This document shows positions 45,842 to 59,459 of a stretch of DNA of 64,000 nt, piece by piece. Source of the stretch: Allodiplogaster sudhausi (lineage: Eukaryota; Nematoda; Chromadorea; Rhabditida; Diplogasteridae); NCBI GenBank assembly GCA_945643635.1, contig CALZFC010000164.1, positions 98,501 to 162,500 on the forward strand. Reading direction: 5' to 3'. A program made the position numbers and the translations under genes. Each line of letters starts with the position of its first letter. Positions within the stretch are counted from its first letter, which is position 1. Under the pieces are notes generated by a model, which saw only the letters and a program-made list of their open reading frames with translations, was not told the DNA's origin and searched no databases.

Positions 45842-46415
45842 AATATATAGCTACAAATATGTAAGTTGTAACGCTTCATGTTCAAACGCGAACCTTATTC
45901 TCATGAGGATTATTTGGACGTGATGTTGCAGCTTCAAGTGGGACGTGCCCGTGTGGTATCAGCGGGGCGCGGAGAGCAGAGCCCAGATGACTTGGCTGCC
46001 TCGAGGTAAGGGTGTATGTAGTTTGATTTTCTACAAAATGTAACTAACTGTTGTTCGTTCTTTTTCACCGAAAGACAGCTTCTAATAGACTTCTTTTTTT
46101 TTTTTTTTTGAAAAAAGATGATCGGAGTGATTAAAGTGTTATTTATTATGGATAAAAGGTAAGAATAGAACAGGGTAGATAAAAGACGGCTCTTTTCAGA
46201 CGGGCACGTCGACCTTCTTCTCCAGCCGGAGACGCCGCTCGTGCTGAATGCCGGCTCGCTCGGCTTCTACCGCGCCCATTACGGGGACGGCGGCTGGCGG
46301 GACATCAAGCGACAGCTCGACAGCAACTTTCAGGTATTTACTATTATTTTTTTTAATTGACAAGCTTAGCACTTCCTCCCCTACAACACGCTCTCTCTGT
46401 CTTTTTCACTCTCTC

Positions 46416-46464
<49 letters not shown>

Positions 46465-47256
46465 TTCTCTATCTCTCTCCAGCTCTACACCCCTGAGACG
46501 CGTGCTCGTCTCGTCTCGGATATGTTCGCTGCTTCTGAGACGGGTCTTCTGCCGTACGCTGATCTCTTTGACATGATCGAGTACATCAAGGTCGGCTGCT
46601 TCTTCTTCTTCTCTTGGTGACTTACTCAAAAGACTCCTTTCCTTCCAGTCGGAGACTGAGTACTTGCCGTGGGCCGTCTTCTTCGCTGGAATGCGCGATA
46701 TCCGCGAGCGCCTTGGCACTGAGCCCGTCACACACAACTTTAAGGTTAGTGGCCATTTTTTGTGTATCTACGTATATGTAAAAACATTCACTTTTTAGCC
46801 GCAATTGTGCATATTTAGTTCCATTTATTTAAAAGTGCTTCTGTAAATGGACTAGAGTGATATGTATATTTGGCCGTTTTGTTCGTTAATGAATTTTATG
46901 GCAATTTCTTCATTTTATAACTTTTAAACATTAATAGTGCGCATCTTTAGCGCTATATGCGGAAACTGCTTGCGCCCGTCTATCGAAAGGCTGACATGGC
47001 ATCACTCAACACGAGCTACATGATCGACGATAAACATCTCGAAAAGTCGCGTTCTATCTCGTTCAACATTCTTATTGCATTCATTGGTTTAGGGTTGTGA
47101 AGGGGATACATGCTATATTCACAAAATCATTCAATTTATGACCTTATTTGCTGAAATGTAAGATAACAATGACTAGTTTATTTTTCAAACCCTCTCTCTC
47201 TCTTCTTTTCTCTCTACCCAAATCGTTCAGGATTAATCTCACATTCTCTTTCTTTT

Positions 47257-47299
<43 letters not shown>

Positions 47300-47471
47300 A
47301 GTGTCCGCGACGCGGCGATCATCGCTGAAATGTGCAAGTTGGACGATTCGGCGTGCGTAGACGAGAGGATCAACGACTTCCTCGTTAATCTCATTCAGTC
47401 ATGCAAAGAGGGGGGCAGGGCTCGCAGCAGCGACTGCTCACGGTAGGAGAGAGAGAGGGAGTGGGAAAGAA

Positions 47472-47511
<40 letters not shown>

Positions 47512-47661
47512 GGTAGAAAGAACGAGAGAAAAGGAGAGAGAGAAAAAGAGAGAGAGAAAGTGGGAAAGAAAATGAGATATAAAGAGAGAGAGAGAGTGGG
47601 AAAGAAAGAGAGTGAAAGATAGAGAGAGAAAGAAAGAGAATGGGAAAGAAAGAGAGGGTGA

Positions 47662-47709
<48 letters not shown>

Positions 47710-49676
47710 AAGTATTTCCCTTCGCAGAGTCATCGTCCCCCTGCGTCATCTCACGTACTGTCTCGGCGTGAAGTACGGCACTCCGAGCATCTATCAAAGA
47801 GTGCAAGAGCTCTTCGTGGCTGAGGATCTCCAGGTTCGAGTTGGCATCTCTCGAGGAACAGTCAACTGTTATTCCTTCCTTTCAGATAGAAAAGAACAAG
47901 TTGATGAACGCCATGACCTGCACGACTGACATCGCGCAGTTGAAGAGGTTCGATCTCTCTCTTCTCTCTCTCTCTCCCTCTCTCTCCCTCTCTCCCTCTC
48001 TCTCTCTCTCTCTCTTTCTCTCGCTCTCCCTTTCCCTCGCTCTCTCTCTCTCTCTCTTTCTCTTTCACAATTAGTCAAATGAAATAGACGGTCAACTGAA
48101 TCATTTTTCTGCCTCTTCTAAACTTTGAAGATAAAGAATAAAGCAAGAAAGAAAAGTATCAGTCGTTTCACCGTTATTTAAATGATTAGAGACAAAAAAG
48201 ATTTGCACAGACTTCTGCTGGGCTCGCTCGCGCGGCAGGGTGCGATCATTCGGCAGCAGGACATTGGCCTGCTCTTCCAGGTACAAGCATTCCTTTTTCA
48301 ATTCCTTTTTATTCGTACTCGCGTTCATCGTCTTTTAAAAGAACACCCATCTTACAGAGCAGAGTTTGAATAGAATTTTTTTAATAATTTAATACAATCA
48401 CTGTAGCAAGGAATGCCTGAACATTGCAGCAACAAAGAATTTTTTCAATAGAATATACTCATAATCCTCTTCAAGAAAAAAAAACGGAAAGCTAATGGTA
48501 AGACATATGGGTTGAAACAGTCTGATTTTTTTCTATTCCGAAACTTGAAAGTACAAGGACAAATTCGAGGTAAAGATCACCAAATTCGTCTTGATTTGTG
48601 GCACGAGCAGAGATGGTAACGGCCCGGCCCGGGCCGGGCCGGCCCAATTTCCCAGGGCCCCGGACAGGGCCCAAAAAAGTTGGGCGGGCCCGTGAGCCCG
48701 TTTGGGCCCGATAAGCACGCAATGTCGTCCAGTCAGGGCGACTGGTGGCATTGTTAAGAGCAAAACTTTCTTCATTTGTTTATTTTTCCCCCTAAAAGTC
48801 TTTTTTCTATAAATTAAAATGAATGTTCGTTGCACGAGCATGCAAAATTTTGAATTTCAAAACACTTTGTAACTCGTCGGACTTTTTTCCCCAGAATTTT
48901 TTGAAAATCGTGCTCAAACGGGCCCACGGGCCGGGCCATGCCCAAAATTCCAGGGCCCGGAAATGGTTCGGGCCGGGCCGGCCCAAAATTTTTGGGCCAT
49001 TTACCATCTCTGGGCACGAGTTACTCCTTTAAGGCTGCCGCGCGAAATCCGGTCGGCCGTCTCTTCCTGCAAGACTTCTTCTTTCAGCACTGGGACACGA
49101 TTTACGAGACGTCAGCTTCTTCGCTTTTTCTTTGTCTTACTTGCCACCTGTAAAGCGACTTCTTTTTAATTCCTCAAAATTCAACTTGAAAATAGATATT
49201 ATATCTATTTTAATTTTTATGTTTTTATCCTTTTAGCCTTGAAGAAACGACTTCAATTCTGAACAAGGTCATTGAATCATGCAACCGAGGCATGGCCACT
49301 GAGGAGGAGATTAAGCGGGTTACTTCATCTTTATATTTATTCATTATTTATCTACATCCAAGCAGCTGTGACAATACTTGTAGACTCTCATAGTTTGAAT
49401 CTTTTTTCGTTGTCAGATTTTCTTCTTCTTCTACAAACCAACATCTTTCCTATAAATTTTTTTTTCTATTCTATAAATTTCTTTAGAACGATTCAAATGT
49501 TGCAATACAAGTACCGTACTCCTTTCTTTCTTCTTCAGTTGGTTACATGGCGAGAGTCGCACGAGGAGGCCAAGGGTCTGGACATGCTGAACAAGGCGTT
49601 GGCCGCGGCGTACAAGCAGCGCGACTGGCGAGCGACTCACCTCGCCACCCTCTCCGACTACTTTGCCAAGCACTGA
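41069..49676 (+). CDS. Membrane M1 zinc aminopeptidase (aminopeptidase N-like)
   Basis: Twenty-six exons give 981 codons (980 aa): 41069-41220, 41749-41917, 42230-42328, 42573-42689, 42795-42874, 43050-43205, 43557-43680, 43850-43970, 44215-44369, 44520-44636, 44805-44939, 45050-45115, 45321-45467, 45642-45763, 45932-46005, 46200-46333, 46483-46590, 46649-46744, 46951-47045, 47302-47442, 47728-47833, 47886-47947, 48211-48280, 49034-49110, 49237-49318, 49539-49676. A short N-terminus precedes a type II anchor ([20 protein letters not shown]). The M1 domain shows [21 protein letters not shown] (350-354), HELAH (386-390, zinc), WFGN, LNEGF (third zinc ligand E409, spacing X18) and ITYQKG (Y473). 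A full ERAP1-type C-terminal domain follows. It should remove N-terminal residues from peptides at the cell surface. All catalytic residues are intact. Exon 2 lacks a canonical GT donor in the required phase; exon 10 uses a GC donor. Confidence 0.96.
45800..45838. repeat. (TA)n tract in aminopeptidase intron
   Basis: A TA dinucleotide run in the intron between 45763 and 45932. Confidence 0.95.
46400..48062. repeat. (CT)n/(GA)n microsatellites in aminopeptidase introns
   Basis: (CT)n lies at about 46405-46470 just upstream of exon 46483, and at 47258-47298 ending at exon 47302. A (GA)n array at 47447-47706 fills almost the whole intron 47443-47727. (CT)n at 47955-48062 follows exon 47886-47947. 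Pyrimidine runs sit on the coding strand before acceptors, where they act as polypyrimidine tracts. Confidence 0.9.
48608..49012. mobile_element. Non-autonomous hAT-like element, copy 2
   Basis: A 405-bp GC-rich element. It begins CAGAGATGGTAACGGCCC and ends GGGCCATTTACCATCTCTG. A perfect 8-bp target duplication, GGCACGAG, flanks it (48600-48607 and 49013-49020). Internal sequence aligns with copies 1 and 3. It lies in an aminopeptidase intron, with only 13 bases between its right duplication and exon 49034-49110. Confidence 0.92.
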
Positions 49677-50778
49677 ATGGATTCAGCTTTTTTTTTGCCG
49701 CCATTTGAATTGATTCAAAATTTGTACACATTGACACCACTATTGCTGCCCTTTTTAAACTTTTATAATGCATATGAGAGGGACTTGAGACATTTCCTAA
49801 CGCTTTGAACGAAAATAACATTTTACTTTTATTGAGTCATTGTCCTTTAATTATTTCAGTGGGGTGTAGTTTACAGCGAACACCTGTTTCTAATTCTCGA
49901 AAAAGCAAGTGCCACATATAATTCGCCTTATTTTCCTTTTTGACAATTATTTTGTCACCATTCTTCAAATACTTGTTCGAAATACTTTTCCACTACTAAT
50001 ACATGTAGGCTATTTAAAAGATTCTGATGGTTCGTAAGTATTTGAACAGTATAGATTATCGCTATCTATAAATTTATATTATTTTTTCTATTCGGATACC
50101 ATTCAATTGCATAAGTTCATGTCTTCACTTGTTCTCTAAACACTTAAGCGGCTCACGAAATATTATAGCGGTGCTATAGAATGAATCGCTTGTATAGAGA
50201 TATTATTTTCTTGCGTTTGATAAAGTTTACGATTATCGAGAACAACATGTCTGGGAAGCTATTTATGTTCAAGACAGACTAATACCTTGAATTTGCTTTT
50301 CCAATTATATACATACATACATACATTGGGCTATAGTTGCATCTGAACAACAAAGTATACTTTTCGTATGTAAACGAGATGTTCGGGTGGCCTGTGTAGT
50401 CAAAGGAATCAACTTTGGAATGAAAGAGAATTTACTATACATACACATATGTAATATGTACATACATAAAAACCAAATTTTTCTTACCGAAAAGAATAGC
50501 TAAATATAACTGACTGAATGAGTTGTATCAGTCCAATATCAACAGCGAGCTGGATAAATTTTTGAAGTTGTATTCGGTCATTTCATTAGAAAATGAAATA
50601 TTAAAATAATATGCAATAAATGGTAGAAAATGAGTAATAATGATAATAAAGAGTACACATATTTTAGCTGACTTCCTCACTCTTTGCTTCGGTCAAGTTG
50701 CATCTCCCTACAAAGTAACTCCGAAAGGAAGGATCTTCCAGATTCTACTTTGGCATGGAATTCAGTCCGACCGACCAG

Positions 50779-51965
50779 CCGTGCAATTAATCTAGGAAGA
50801 AAATTGAAACGAAGGTTGAGTGAAATATTAACGAGCTCAAATTGAAAGTTCATGAAGGTTTTACGCCGGTTTACTATGGAGAAAGGCCAAACTTCATCCA
50901 ACTTCCGAAAAAGAAAAGAAAATGTTTGTGCAGGTTTAAAAATGCATTCAACGAAAAAGTTCACTGAAGTTTGTCATGTATAACGAAATAGTGTGTGAAA
51001 GTGAGAGAGGAAAAGATTCTAAAAGCTCTTTAGAATCTTTTCCTCTCTCACTTTTGTACGCTCTCTCATATTTGTGACCGAAAGATTGCCCAAGTACCAA
51101 TGTCATTCAACTTCAAGTTCGTCATCTCAATAATAACGGAAAAGAAAAATGGGCAAAAACACAAGCATTGTGTGTTGCTGTCCGAGTGAATCTTAGAATG
51201 CTTTCCTTTTTTCATATCTACTTATGAGAACCTGTCGAATGTGTTATAACTAGCAATTTTTTCAGCTTTTCCTGTCTCCATTATTATTTTTCTTAATAAT
51301 GCTTTCAGATTGAAATTTCTTATTTCATGCACTTCTCCCTCTTATCCTCCCTGAGATTCCTTGTTTCATGCACTTCTACCACCTAACCTCCCTGAGATTC
51401 ATCACTTTTACCTCTTTTCCTCTCTCTCACCACCTCTCGCCTATTTTGAAACTCTGTCTTGCCGTCTTTACATCACAGTCGGATTGCTCGGCTTGCCTGG
51501 TTCTCTTCGGAGATCGCCCAGTCTCCGAGAGAGTAGTGGTTGAGAGCCGCCACGAGGTGCTGGACAAGCTGCCTGACTCGAGCTGGTCTCATCCGAAAGC
51601 GATCACAAAGGAGCCTCTCATTGGGAGCGAAGAATAGCATAGGATGCTGTCGAATGTACGGCAAATTGGGTTGTCGACGCCGAATGGGAACCAATAAGTT
51701 GTTCATACTTCTCAACATACATATATAGACGTATATTTCTATGTAAACATATTTATGTATGTACATAAATATGTTTAAATAGAAACCTATGCAAAAAACC
51801 ATGTAGAAAGAAAGAAAATAGCATAAGAAAAAGAAAATCCAAAATCTCTTCCCAGATGAAAGATGACAAAATATTTCATTAAAATTTCACTGAGCTCGAA
51901 ATGAAACTTTCATTAACATTTGGCCAAACTGGCGTCAGTTTTGTCAAGATTAATTGCACGGCTGA
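50779..51965. mobile_element. TIR element, family GCCGTGCAATTAATCT, copy 2
   Basis: The left end GCCGTGCAATTAATCT and the inverted right end AGATTAATTGCACGGC bound about 1.19 kb. The first ~370 bases and last ~85 align with copy 1 at 1387-2164. The interior differs and includes a minus-strand transposase-like frame. Target duplication is not obvious. Confidence 0.65.
51473..51690 (-). pseudogene. Possible PIF/Harbinger transposase remnant
   Basis: The minus-strand frame contains RQHPMLFFAPNERLLCDRFR, then RPARVRQLVQHLVAALNH and a stretch with SEENQASRAI. This resembles the region before the DDE domain in Harbinger transposases (E..L..RFR......V..L...L, then LSPE.QLL.AL). No DDE catalytic part was found, so it is truncated. 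It lies inside the TIR element, which suggests that family is Harbinger-related; that is inference. Confidence 0.4.
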
Positions 51966-53364
51966 TGGGGCATCCAAATGGCCGAAGAATATAATTCTTT
52001 TTTCAAAAGATTACCAAACGCTTTTTTTCCCGATTGAGCCTTTCGAAAATTTGCAAACATGTTCACAATAGTAATCTATATTTAATTATTTGCGTAACTA
52101 GAAAATTTTTGTTCATGCATAAAGAAAAATTGTATAACGGTGACCTTATATCTTCTTTAAAAAAAACTCTCTCTCTCTCTCTCTCTCTCTTATGCTTGAT
52201 AACTGAGTTGAATTTTTTTAATTGAAAATAAATGAATGTATGTAGTTATATACATAAAGTTGATGTCCGATCCTTTTCGAGTTCATGCTCTTTCTTTGAG
52301 TACTTAGTTCTTGAGTTCTTGATTCCAAAAGAGTGCTGACACCGGAGACTAAGACGCACTCTTCTCTGCTATCTTAATATCCACTTTGGCCACGCGTTCA
52401 TTCTCTCCGATCTCTGCTCGGGTGGCGGAAGCTTTATCAGATAAATCAGCTTAGCGACTCTACCTTTCCCTCTTGCTTTCTCTCTCTCTCTCTCTTTCTC
52501 TTTCACTTTCTCTCTCTCTCACTCTCTCTTACTCTCTCACCCTCTCTCACTCTGTCTCTCTCTGTGTCTCGCTCACTCTCCCTCCCTCTCGCACTCCTGC
52601 TCTCCACCCTTTTGAGGAGATGCCGACTGCGTAGTGCTGACCGCAAAGGTTTCAAGAGTGGAAGGAAGCTGACACCCTCGTCTTTGTGTGTGATCAGTCG
52701 TCCAGTTATCAAGAGTAGAGATGGTGATATCAGATGGATATATCCTGAGGTGATATCAATTATGACATTATTGCTAATGAAAAACCATTCCTACACAGCT
52801 AACCCCCATCTTTCTATAGTTCATCACTCTCTTTTCCATAAATACTAATACACAACCTCTTTCTTTGGCCGTAATTTTACATGATAGCACCATCTTGATT
52901 AATGAATTATGAATATTTCAGCTCCCTTTCTTGTTGGAAATGATAGGTTTAGTGAGACTCCCTTACCGTTTGGTTTCTTTATGTCAAATATGCATCTTGT
53001 TGTTGGCTTTCTACACTTGACTAAGAAAAAAACAGGCTAATATTTCGTGATGATTAGATGGGACAACAAACCGAGAGTTCTTACGAAGAGTCAGCAAAGA
53101 GCTGGTACCTGTCAAGAGAGCTTTCAGGTCTCTCTCTTTTGCCTTCTCTTTCTCTAACTTCCCAATACTTCTTTCTCTCTCTCTTTTTTTCTCTCTCTCT
53201 CTCCCTCTCTTCTTCTCATTCTCTCTCCCTCCTTGCCTCCTCTCTGCCATGGATGGCACACTTCAATGTGCTCGAAGTGCTTCTCCATCTCTGTCAACTT
53301 CTTTCCACTTGTAGGAGGCACTGGAGCTTATTATGATCAAATTACAGTATAAATCCGTTGTCAG

Positions 53365-53799
53365 CAGAGGTGTCAATGGGCCGGCCGGCCCAACTTTCCA
53401 AAGCCCCGGGTCGGGCCGGGCCCAAGAAAAGTTGGGCCGGCCCGTAGGCCCGATTGGGCCCTCAAGTCAAAAATTCCTGGCAAATTGATGGTAAAAACAT
53501 AAACTTGAAATTTTCGGAAGTATTAGAAATTGGTTTATATAGTGGCATGTTACTTAGGGGTGGGGGAAACATATTTTTACATTGTTAAACTCATGCAAAC
53601 CCAAAAGAAACCCCCAATTAACATAGCACCAATTTTTGGAAAAAAAATTTTTTTTTTGAATTTTGAAAATCCGGCTCAAACGGGCCCACGGGCCGGGCCC
53701 AAAATTACAAGGCCCGGAAATTTCCGGCCGGGCCGGGCCGAAACTTTGGGCCCCCAGGGCCGGGCTGGCCCAAATATTTTGGGCCCGTTGACACCTCTG
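53365..53799. mobile_element. Non-autonomous hAT-like element, copy 3
   Basis: A 435-bp GC-rich element. It begins CAGAGGTGTCAATGGGCC and ends GGGCCCGTTGACACCTCTG. A perfect 8-bp target duplication, GTTGTCAG, flanks it (53357-53364 and 53800-53807). No open frame of note. Confidence 0.92.
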
Positions 53800-54195
53800 G
53801 TTGTCAGTCCCCAAAATGTATGTGTGCTATTCGTGCAGATTTATTAGCGCACTCATTGCTCCGGTCAATATTTGTCAATATTTGCAGAGATTATGGGATT
53901 CCTTGCTGTACCTTTCCTGGTAGCTAATATTTTAAATAAATTTTTGTTTGTCGGCTTTCAGAATTTTTTAATGCTTTTTTTAATGCTGTATCTTGTTCAT
54001 GGAATTCCTCGGTTTTCGTTTGCCTTATCTCCGTCGTTCCTCGTCCTTCCTCCTTGCCTCTTCCCCTTCTATTTCTACCGTCCTTGCACCCTACATTTCC
54101 GGCATACTCTCCACTTCATCAAAGATGATCATCGACAGATGGTTTCTCATTCATTCATTCCGCGCCACCATCCACTTCACTTTACACATTCGGTT

Positions 54196-54256
<61 letters not shown>

Positions 54257-55810
54257 CTCTCTTTCTCACTCTCTCTCTCTCTTTCTTTCTCTCTCATTCT
54301 CTCTTCCTCTTTCTTTTCTCTAACCATCTCTCTTTCTCTGTCGCTCTCTCTTTCTCTCGAACACCTCAGCCTGTTTTGTGTCTCTCTCCAAGTGTACTTG
54401 AGAGCCTTGACCACCCTGCAGATGGAGCGGAGTCTCCATCTCTGTCCAGTCATTGGAAATAGTGTTATGAATTCCTGGTGTGTTCTTTCCTAATTGTAAA
54501 GAAGAAGAGGAAAAAAGAGATCATTCGATTATAAGGCGAGGGAAACGAGCAGATTCACTCGCTCGAAATACTAAATTAAACTTCATAAAGCTTAGCTGGA
54601 GTTATTCCTTTTAGAAAAGCTGTCAAATATATCGGCGATTACGCCTACTCTCGCCTTTTCCTGGTCGGCAAGTTTGTTGCGTAATGATGACTTGAAGAAA
54701 GGACGAGACACAGGCAAGCGTAGCCCATCAAAGGACGAAAAGGCAGCCGATGGAGGACAAGGAAAACACTTTAAAGCAAGCACCTGGAGCGGGTTACGGT
54801 AGCTGCACAAAAAAGGGAGCACAAAACAACCACTCTAATCAAATAGTCGACAGCTAAAGACATCATATCTTTCGCAGTAGCAAAATGCTACAACTTCTCA
54901 ATTCTCAAAACATATTTGTAAGTTAATTATATTGAATTGATAATTGTCTAGCTTCTAAATGTGTATATATTTTAAATCATGTAAGATGAGTAGCGCTTGC
55001 TATAGTCAATACCTAACAGTAAGAAGGAATGTGTACTTTCTTCGTGATCAAGCGGAGTAGCGCATGAAAGAAAGAGTAGCATGACTCTGACCACTGACCC
55101 TTGAGATGTTCACCTTTTGCCAGGAGGCTATTGACAGAGCGGAAGTGGTCTTGCTTTCCATTCACGGTATGTCATGTCTTGGGATGGGAGAGGCCTTTTC
55201 TCTCCAGACATAATGCAGTCGGCGTTGCTTTGATGCAATGAACTGCTCCTTTCTCACTCTTCCTTCTTCTCACCTCTCCACTAATCCACTTTCCGGCGTT
55301 TCGTCACTGTAGAGTGAGAAAAGGAAGCGACCAGCCAATGGCGTTAGAAGCTCAAGAGAATTCGAATATCGCCATGACATTTAAAGACAGGATATATGAT
55401 TTGCCATGGTTGTAACCTTGCTTAGTTATATAAAAAACTTGTGAACACAATATGTCTCCAAGAATGGGCCAGTATTTTGAAGTAATATTATCTATTATAC
55501 TTTTCTAAATCTACATGCCCAATTCTATTTAAAAAATTCAGCACATTCATGTTTTTATATACTGTAAATGACTTTTTATTGATCAATTAAAAAAGGGAGA
55601 ATGAGAATGTGAATGTTCGCCGCAAGTTAAAATCTCACATAATTTTCGGTGATAACGGGTCCTTTAAGTTATTACCCTCGCAAAGAATGCTTGGTCGCTG
55701 TGTGCGGGAAGAGGCTTCGATGCCGTAGAAGACACTGCTTGCTCTGAGATTGTTTGTTGATCAGCTTAGACGGCCATGGGGAAAGATAGAGAGATAGAGA
55801 TAGAGAGAGA

Positions 55811-55852
<42 letters not shown>

Positions 55853-56853
55853 GGGAGAGACTGGAGATGGTAGAACGGATGCGAGCAATCATACCAATTC
55901 CATTGCTGGCAACCGCCGTCTTCCGCTTCCCAATATCCCCTTTATTTCTCTCTCTTCCTCCCTCTTCTTCCTCTCTCTCTCTCTCTCTCGCTCTCGCTCT
56001 CGCTCTCTCTCTCTGTCTTTCTCTATCTCTTCTTCCTCTCCCATCCTTTTCTGCTTCCATGCCGCTTTCCAAACGAAGAGTCGTTTGCTTTGATAAGCCC
56101 GAACGCTCCTTTTCTGTATCCTCCATGGAAGAAGATTAACTCTTTCGAAAGACTTCATAAGATTCGTTCCTCTCAACAACATATGCACATGAAAATAAAA
56201 TAGTATTCAAATTCCTCCTTTGGATGAAGAAGCTTTGTAGTAATATAGTTTATAATTAAGTAAAAATTTATATCAATTACTATCTGTGAGTCATCGCATT
56301 AAAGATAACAAGGAGCATCAAAAGTGGAACAACGAAACAGTGTTGTGTTTTTTTTTGTTACGCCCGAGGCCACGCCCAGACCTAGACAATGATACAGTAT
56401 CCCGGGGGCTTTCTGGACACTCTTCGCATCTTTCTCTCTCTCATCTCTCCCTTCTCTCCTCTCTATTCTCTCTCTCTCCTCCGTCCCCTCTCTTCCACTC
56501 TCTCAATCAAGTCTACGCAACGTCACGAAGACGGCCACTTGATATTGCTGGACGGTGCCTTCCACCTGGTCACTCTTATTCATTCCTTTTTTCTTCTTCT
56601 CTTTGCATCTTTCTTAAACTATTTCTCTGTTTCATTATTTCTCCTGTCTTTCTTTATTTCTCTATCTCTCATTCTCTCTCTCTCGCTCTCTCTCTCTCTC
56701 GATCACTTCACCATCTCTGCTCACACCGCTCGAGGTGCACCCAGGTTGCCGTTGCGCGGGTCGCTCTCGTCAAGTGTTTGGACGGCGCATGTGGAAAGTC
56801 ATGGAAAGAGAGAGAGAGATACAGAAGGAGAGATAGACATCGGAGAGAGAGAG

Positions 56854-56911
<58 letters not shown>

Positions 56912-58106
56912 GAGACAACGACACGTCTGAGGCCGTAGAAAAGTAAAGAGGTGGAAGGTGAACTGACCAGGGAGGATACTGTGAATGTGTATGTGACTAC
57001 GCAGGGAATGCAAACACTCGCATGGAGAAGGAGGCCCGAGGCAACCATCTCGAGCAGCTCCCCGCGTCAAGAGCACTGGCCAAATATGGTGGAAGAGAAC
57101 TTTCCTTATAGATTGCAGTATTCAATTTATTAAACTGCTTATCTGTTTCTTTCATACTTTAACTCTCCTTTTCTCTCCCTCCCTTTCTCTCCTTCTCTCT
57201 CTCCCTCTCTCTCTCTCTTTCACTCTTTCTCTCTCTCTACATATCACAGCCTCTCGCACTCACAAACTCTCTCACTCGCTGCCAATGAATCGCTTGTTTC
57301 CTTTTCATTCCAACCTCTGTTTGTGCGAGGGCAGAAGTGAATGGCATCTCAGCACCTCTTCTACTCTAAACTGCTCCATGAATGGCAAACACTTTGATGG
57401 ATTGAGAATGAGGGCAGAGGATAGAGAAAGAGCGAGATATTGAATAGGGAGAAGAGAGCCAGAGAGAAAGAAAGAGAGAGAGGAGAGAGCTGTCAGACAC
57501 AATATGTGTACTCGAAGCAAGTGTTCTAAAGAATAGTATGGATGCGCGAAGAAGATCCGAGGACAGCCAGCCAGAGAATGGAGTCATTTTCTCTTTCTCT
57601 CTCTCCCTCTCTATCTCTCTTTTTCTTTCTCTCTCACTCTCTCTCCCTTTCCCTCTCTCTCTCTCTTTCTCTCTTCCTATAATAGATTTCTTCTCCTGCT
57701 TCGCAGCTTCCACAATACGTCCTCAGCAGCACCTGCATCTCGCAGTGCCCAGCAGGACGCCCCTCTGCAAACTCCTTCTCTCTCAAGCTTGGGAATCTGC
57801 CAAGAGTCACTTGTGGAACACTGTATCCACTTTTTAAAATGACTTAGGACTTCTTTTAGGGCTTTGTATAGGTTACAACACATTTCGTCCTCTAATTAAA
57901 GGGGAGAGAACAAGAGAAAACGTTGTCCGACAAGGCTGAACGGATATAAGCGGATAGAGGGAGGATATATTAGGCTTGGAGAGAGAAGGCGCATCGGAGG
58001 AGGAGGAGGTGTCAGACATAATACCCTTGAAGGAAGGATGAGCCGTTGAGATGATTCCGGCTAGGGGATTTGAAGTGGCGACGGCAGCACGAGTCACCGC
58101 TGCCTT

Positions 58107-58151
<45 letters not shown>

Positions 58152-59415
58152 TCTCTCTTTCTTCTCTCTCTCTCTTTCTCCCTTTCTCATTCTCTTTATT
58201 GTAACAACCCCTTCGCCAATCCCTCCTGAATATATTGGATCATGTGCCAATCCACCCAAGAGAGTAATGACAAATATGACGCGGTTTTTATTAATTGAAC
58301 TATGCCGCCTACAATTAACCCCTAAAAAACTAAAGTCATGATTTTTTATGTTTAACAGATGACCAGGGGGAAGGGGAGGGGAGCCGTGGAGTTCTCATTG
58401 GGAACCATGATCTGATCAGAGGAGCCCCCACCCCCTTTCCGAAGCCACACATATTATTCGTCTGCACTTCATCAAAAACAGAGATGGAGGTCACTGTCGG
58501 TGAGTGGAAGGCAGAAGAACACTTTTGTGTACGAACAAATGCTTGCACTCTCGAGAGAGGAGGAGAGGCGAGATAGAGAGAGGGAAAGAGAGGGAGAGAG
58601 AGAATGAAAGAGAGAGAAAGAGAAAGAGAGAGAGAGAGGAAAGGATAGAGAGATAAGAGAGAGAAAATGATACAAAGAGAAAGGAAAGTGAAATGAACAG
58701 TAGGATGCGCTCTTCTTCATTCACTTTGGGAGCTGCCGCATCTGATGAAGTGGAGTGCTTTTTATCATGTTGGCAGAAGGAAGGAGAGAGTGATAGAGAA
58801 AGATAGAGAGAAAGGGACAGAGAGAGAGAGAAAGGCAGTAAGAGATAGAAATAGGTGCAGAGAGAGCGAGAGAGATTTGATGGCAAATTATTTGTGGGAT
58901 GGGAGTCCCATCATGGGAGTAATAATTTTTGGTTTCTTAATAAGTGAAGTAAGTGGAACCGGCCGCGGGCTGCATTCAATTTTTTTTCAATCGCAAGATA
59001 TGTAGATCCGTGTGGATCAAGAGGGTTCTTCGCTTCAAAAGTGGCCAGATGATAAGTGTCAAATTGGGTCAAGTCCCCTAGTTGTAGGAAGATTCACTTC
59101 CCGATGAGTTCTCTCCTTCTCTTCCTGCCTATCCAGGAATGCTGACCTTGTTGCTTATTCAACGGCCACTTCCTGCCAATGGCAACGCAGACACGCGGCG
59201 AGACAAAGGAAAGCCGCGTGCTTTTCTCTTTATTCTACGTTGACTACTTTATCTCCCTCTCTCGCGCTCTCTCTCTCTATATTTCTCTGTCTCTCCGATT
59301 CTCAGTTTCTCTCTCCCTTTTCTCTGTCTCTCTCTCTCCCTCCTTCGGGCCCTCTCTCATTTGACATCATTGCTGATGTGACGCAATGAAACATCTCTGC
59401 CATGTTCCCCCCTTT

Positions 59416-59459
<44 letters not shown>

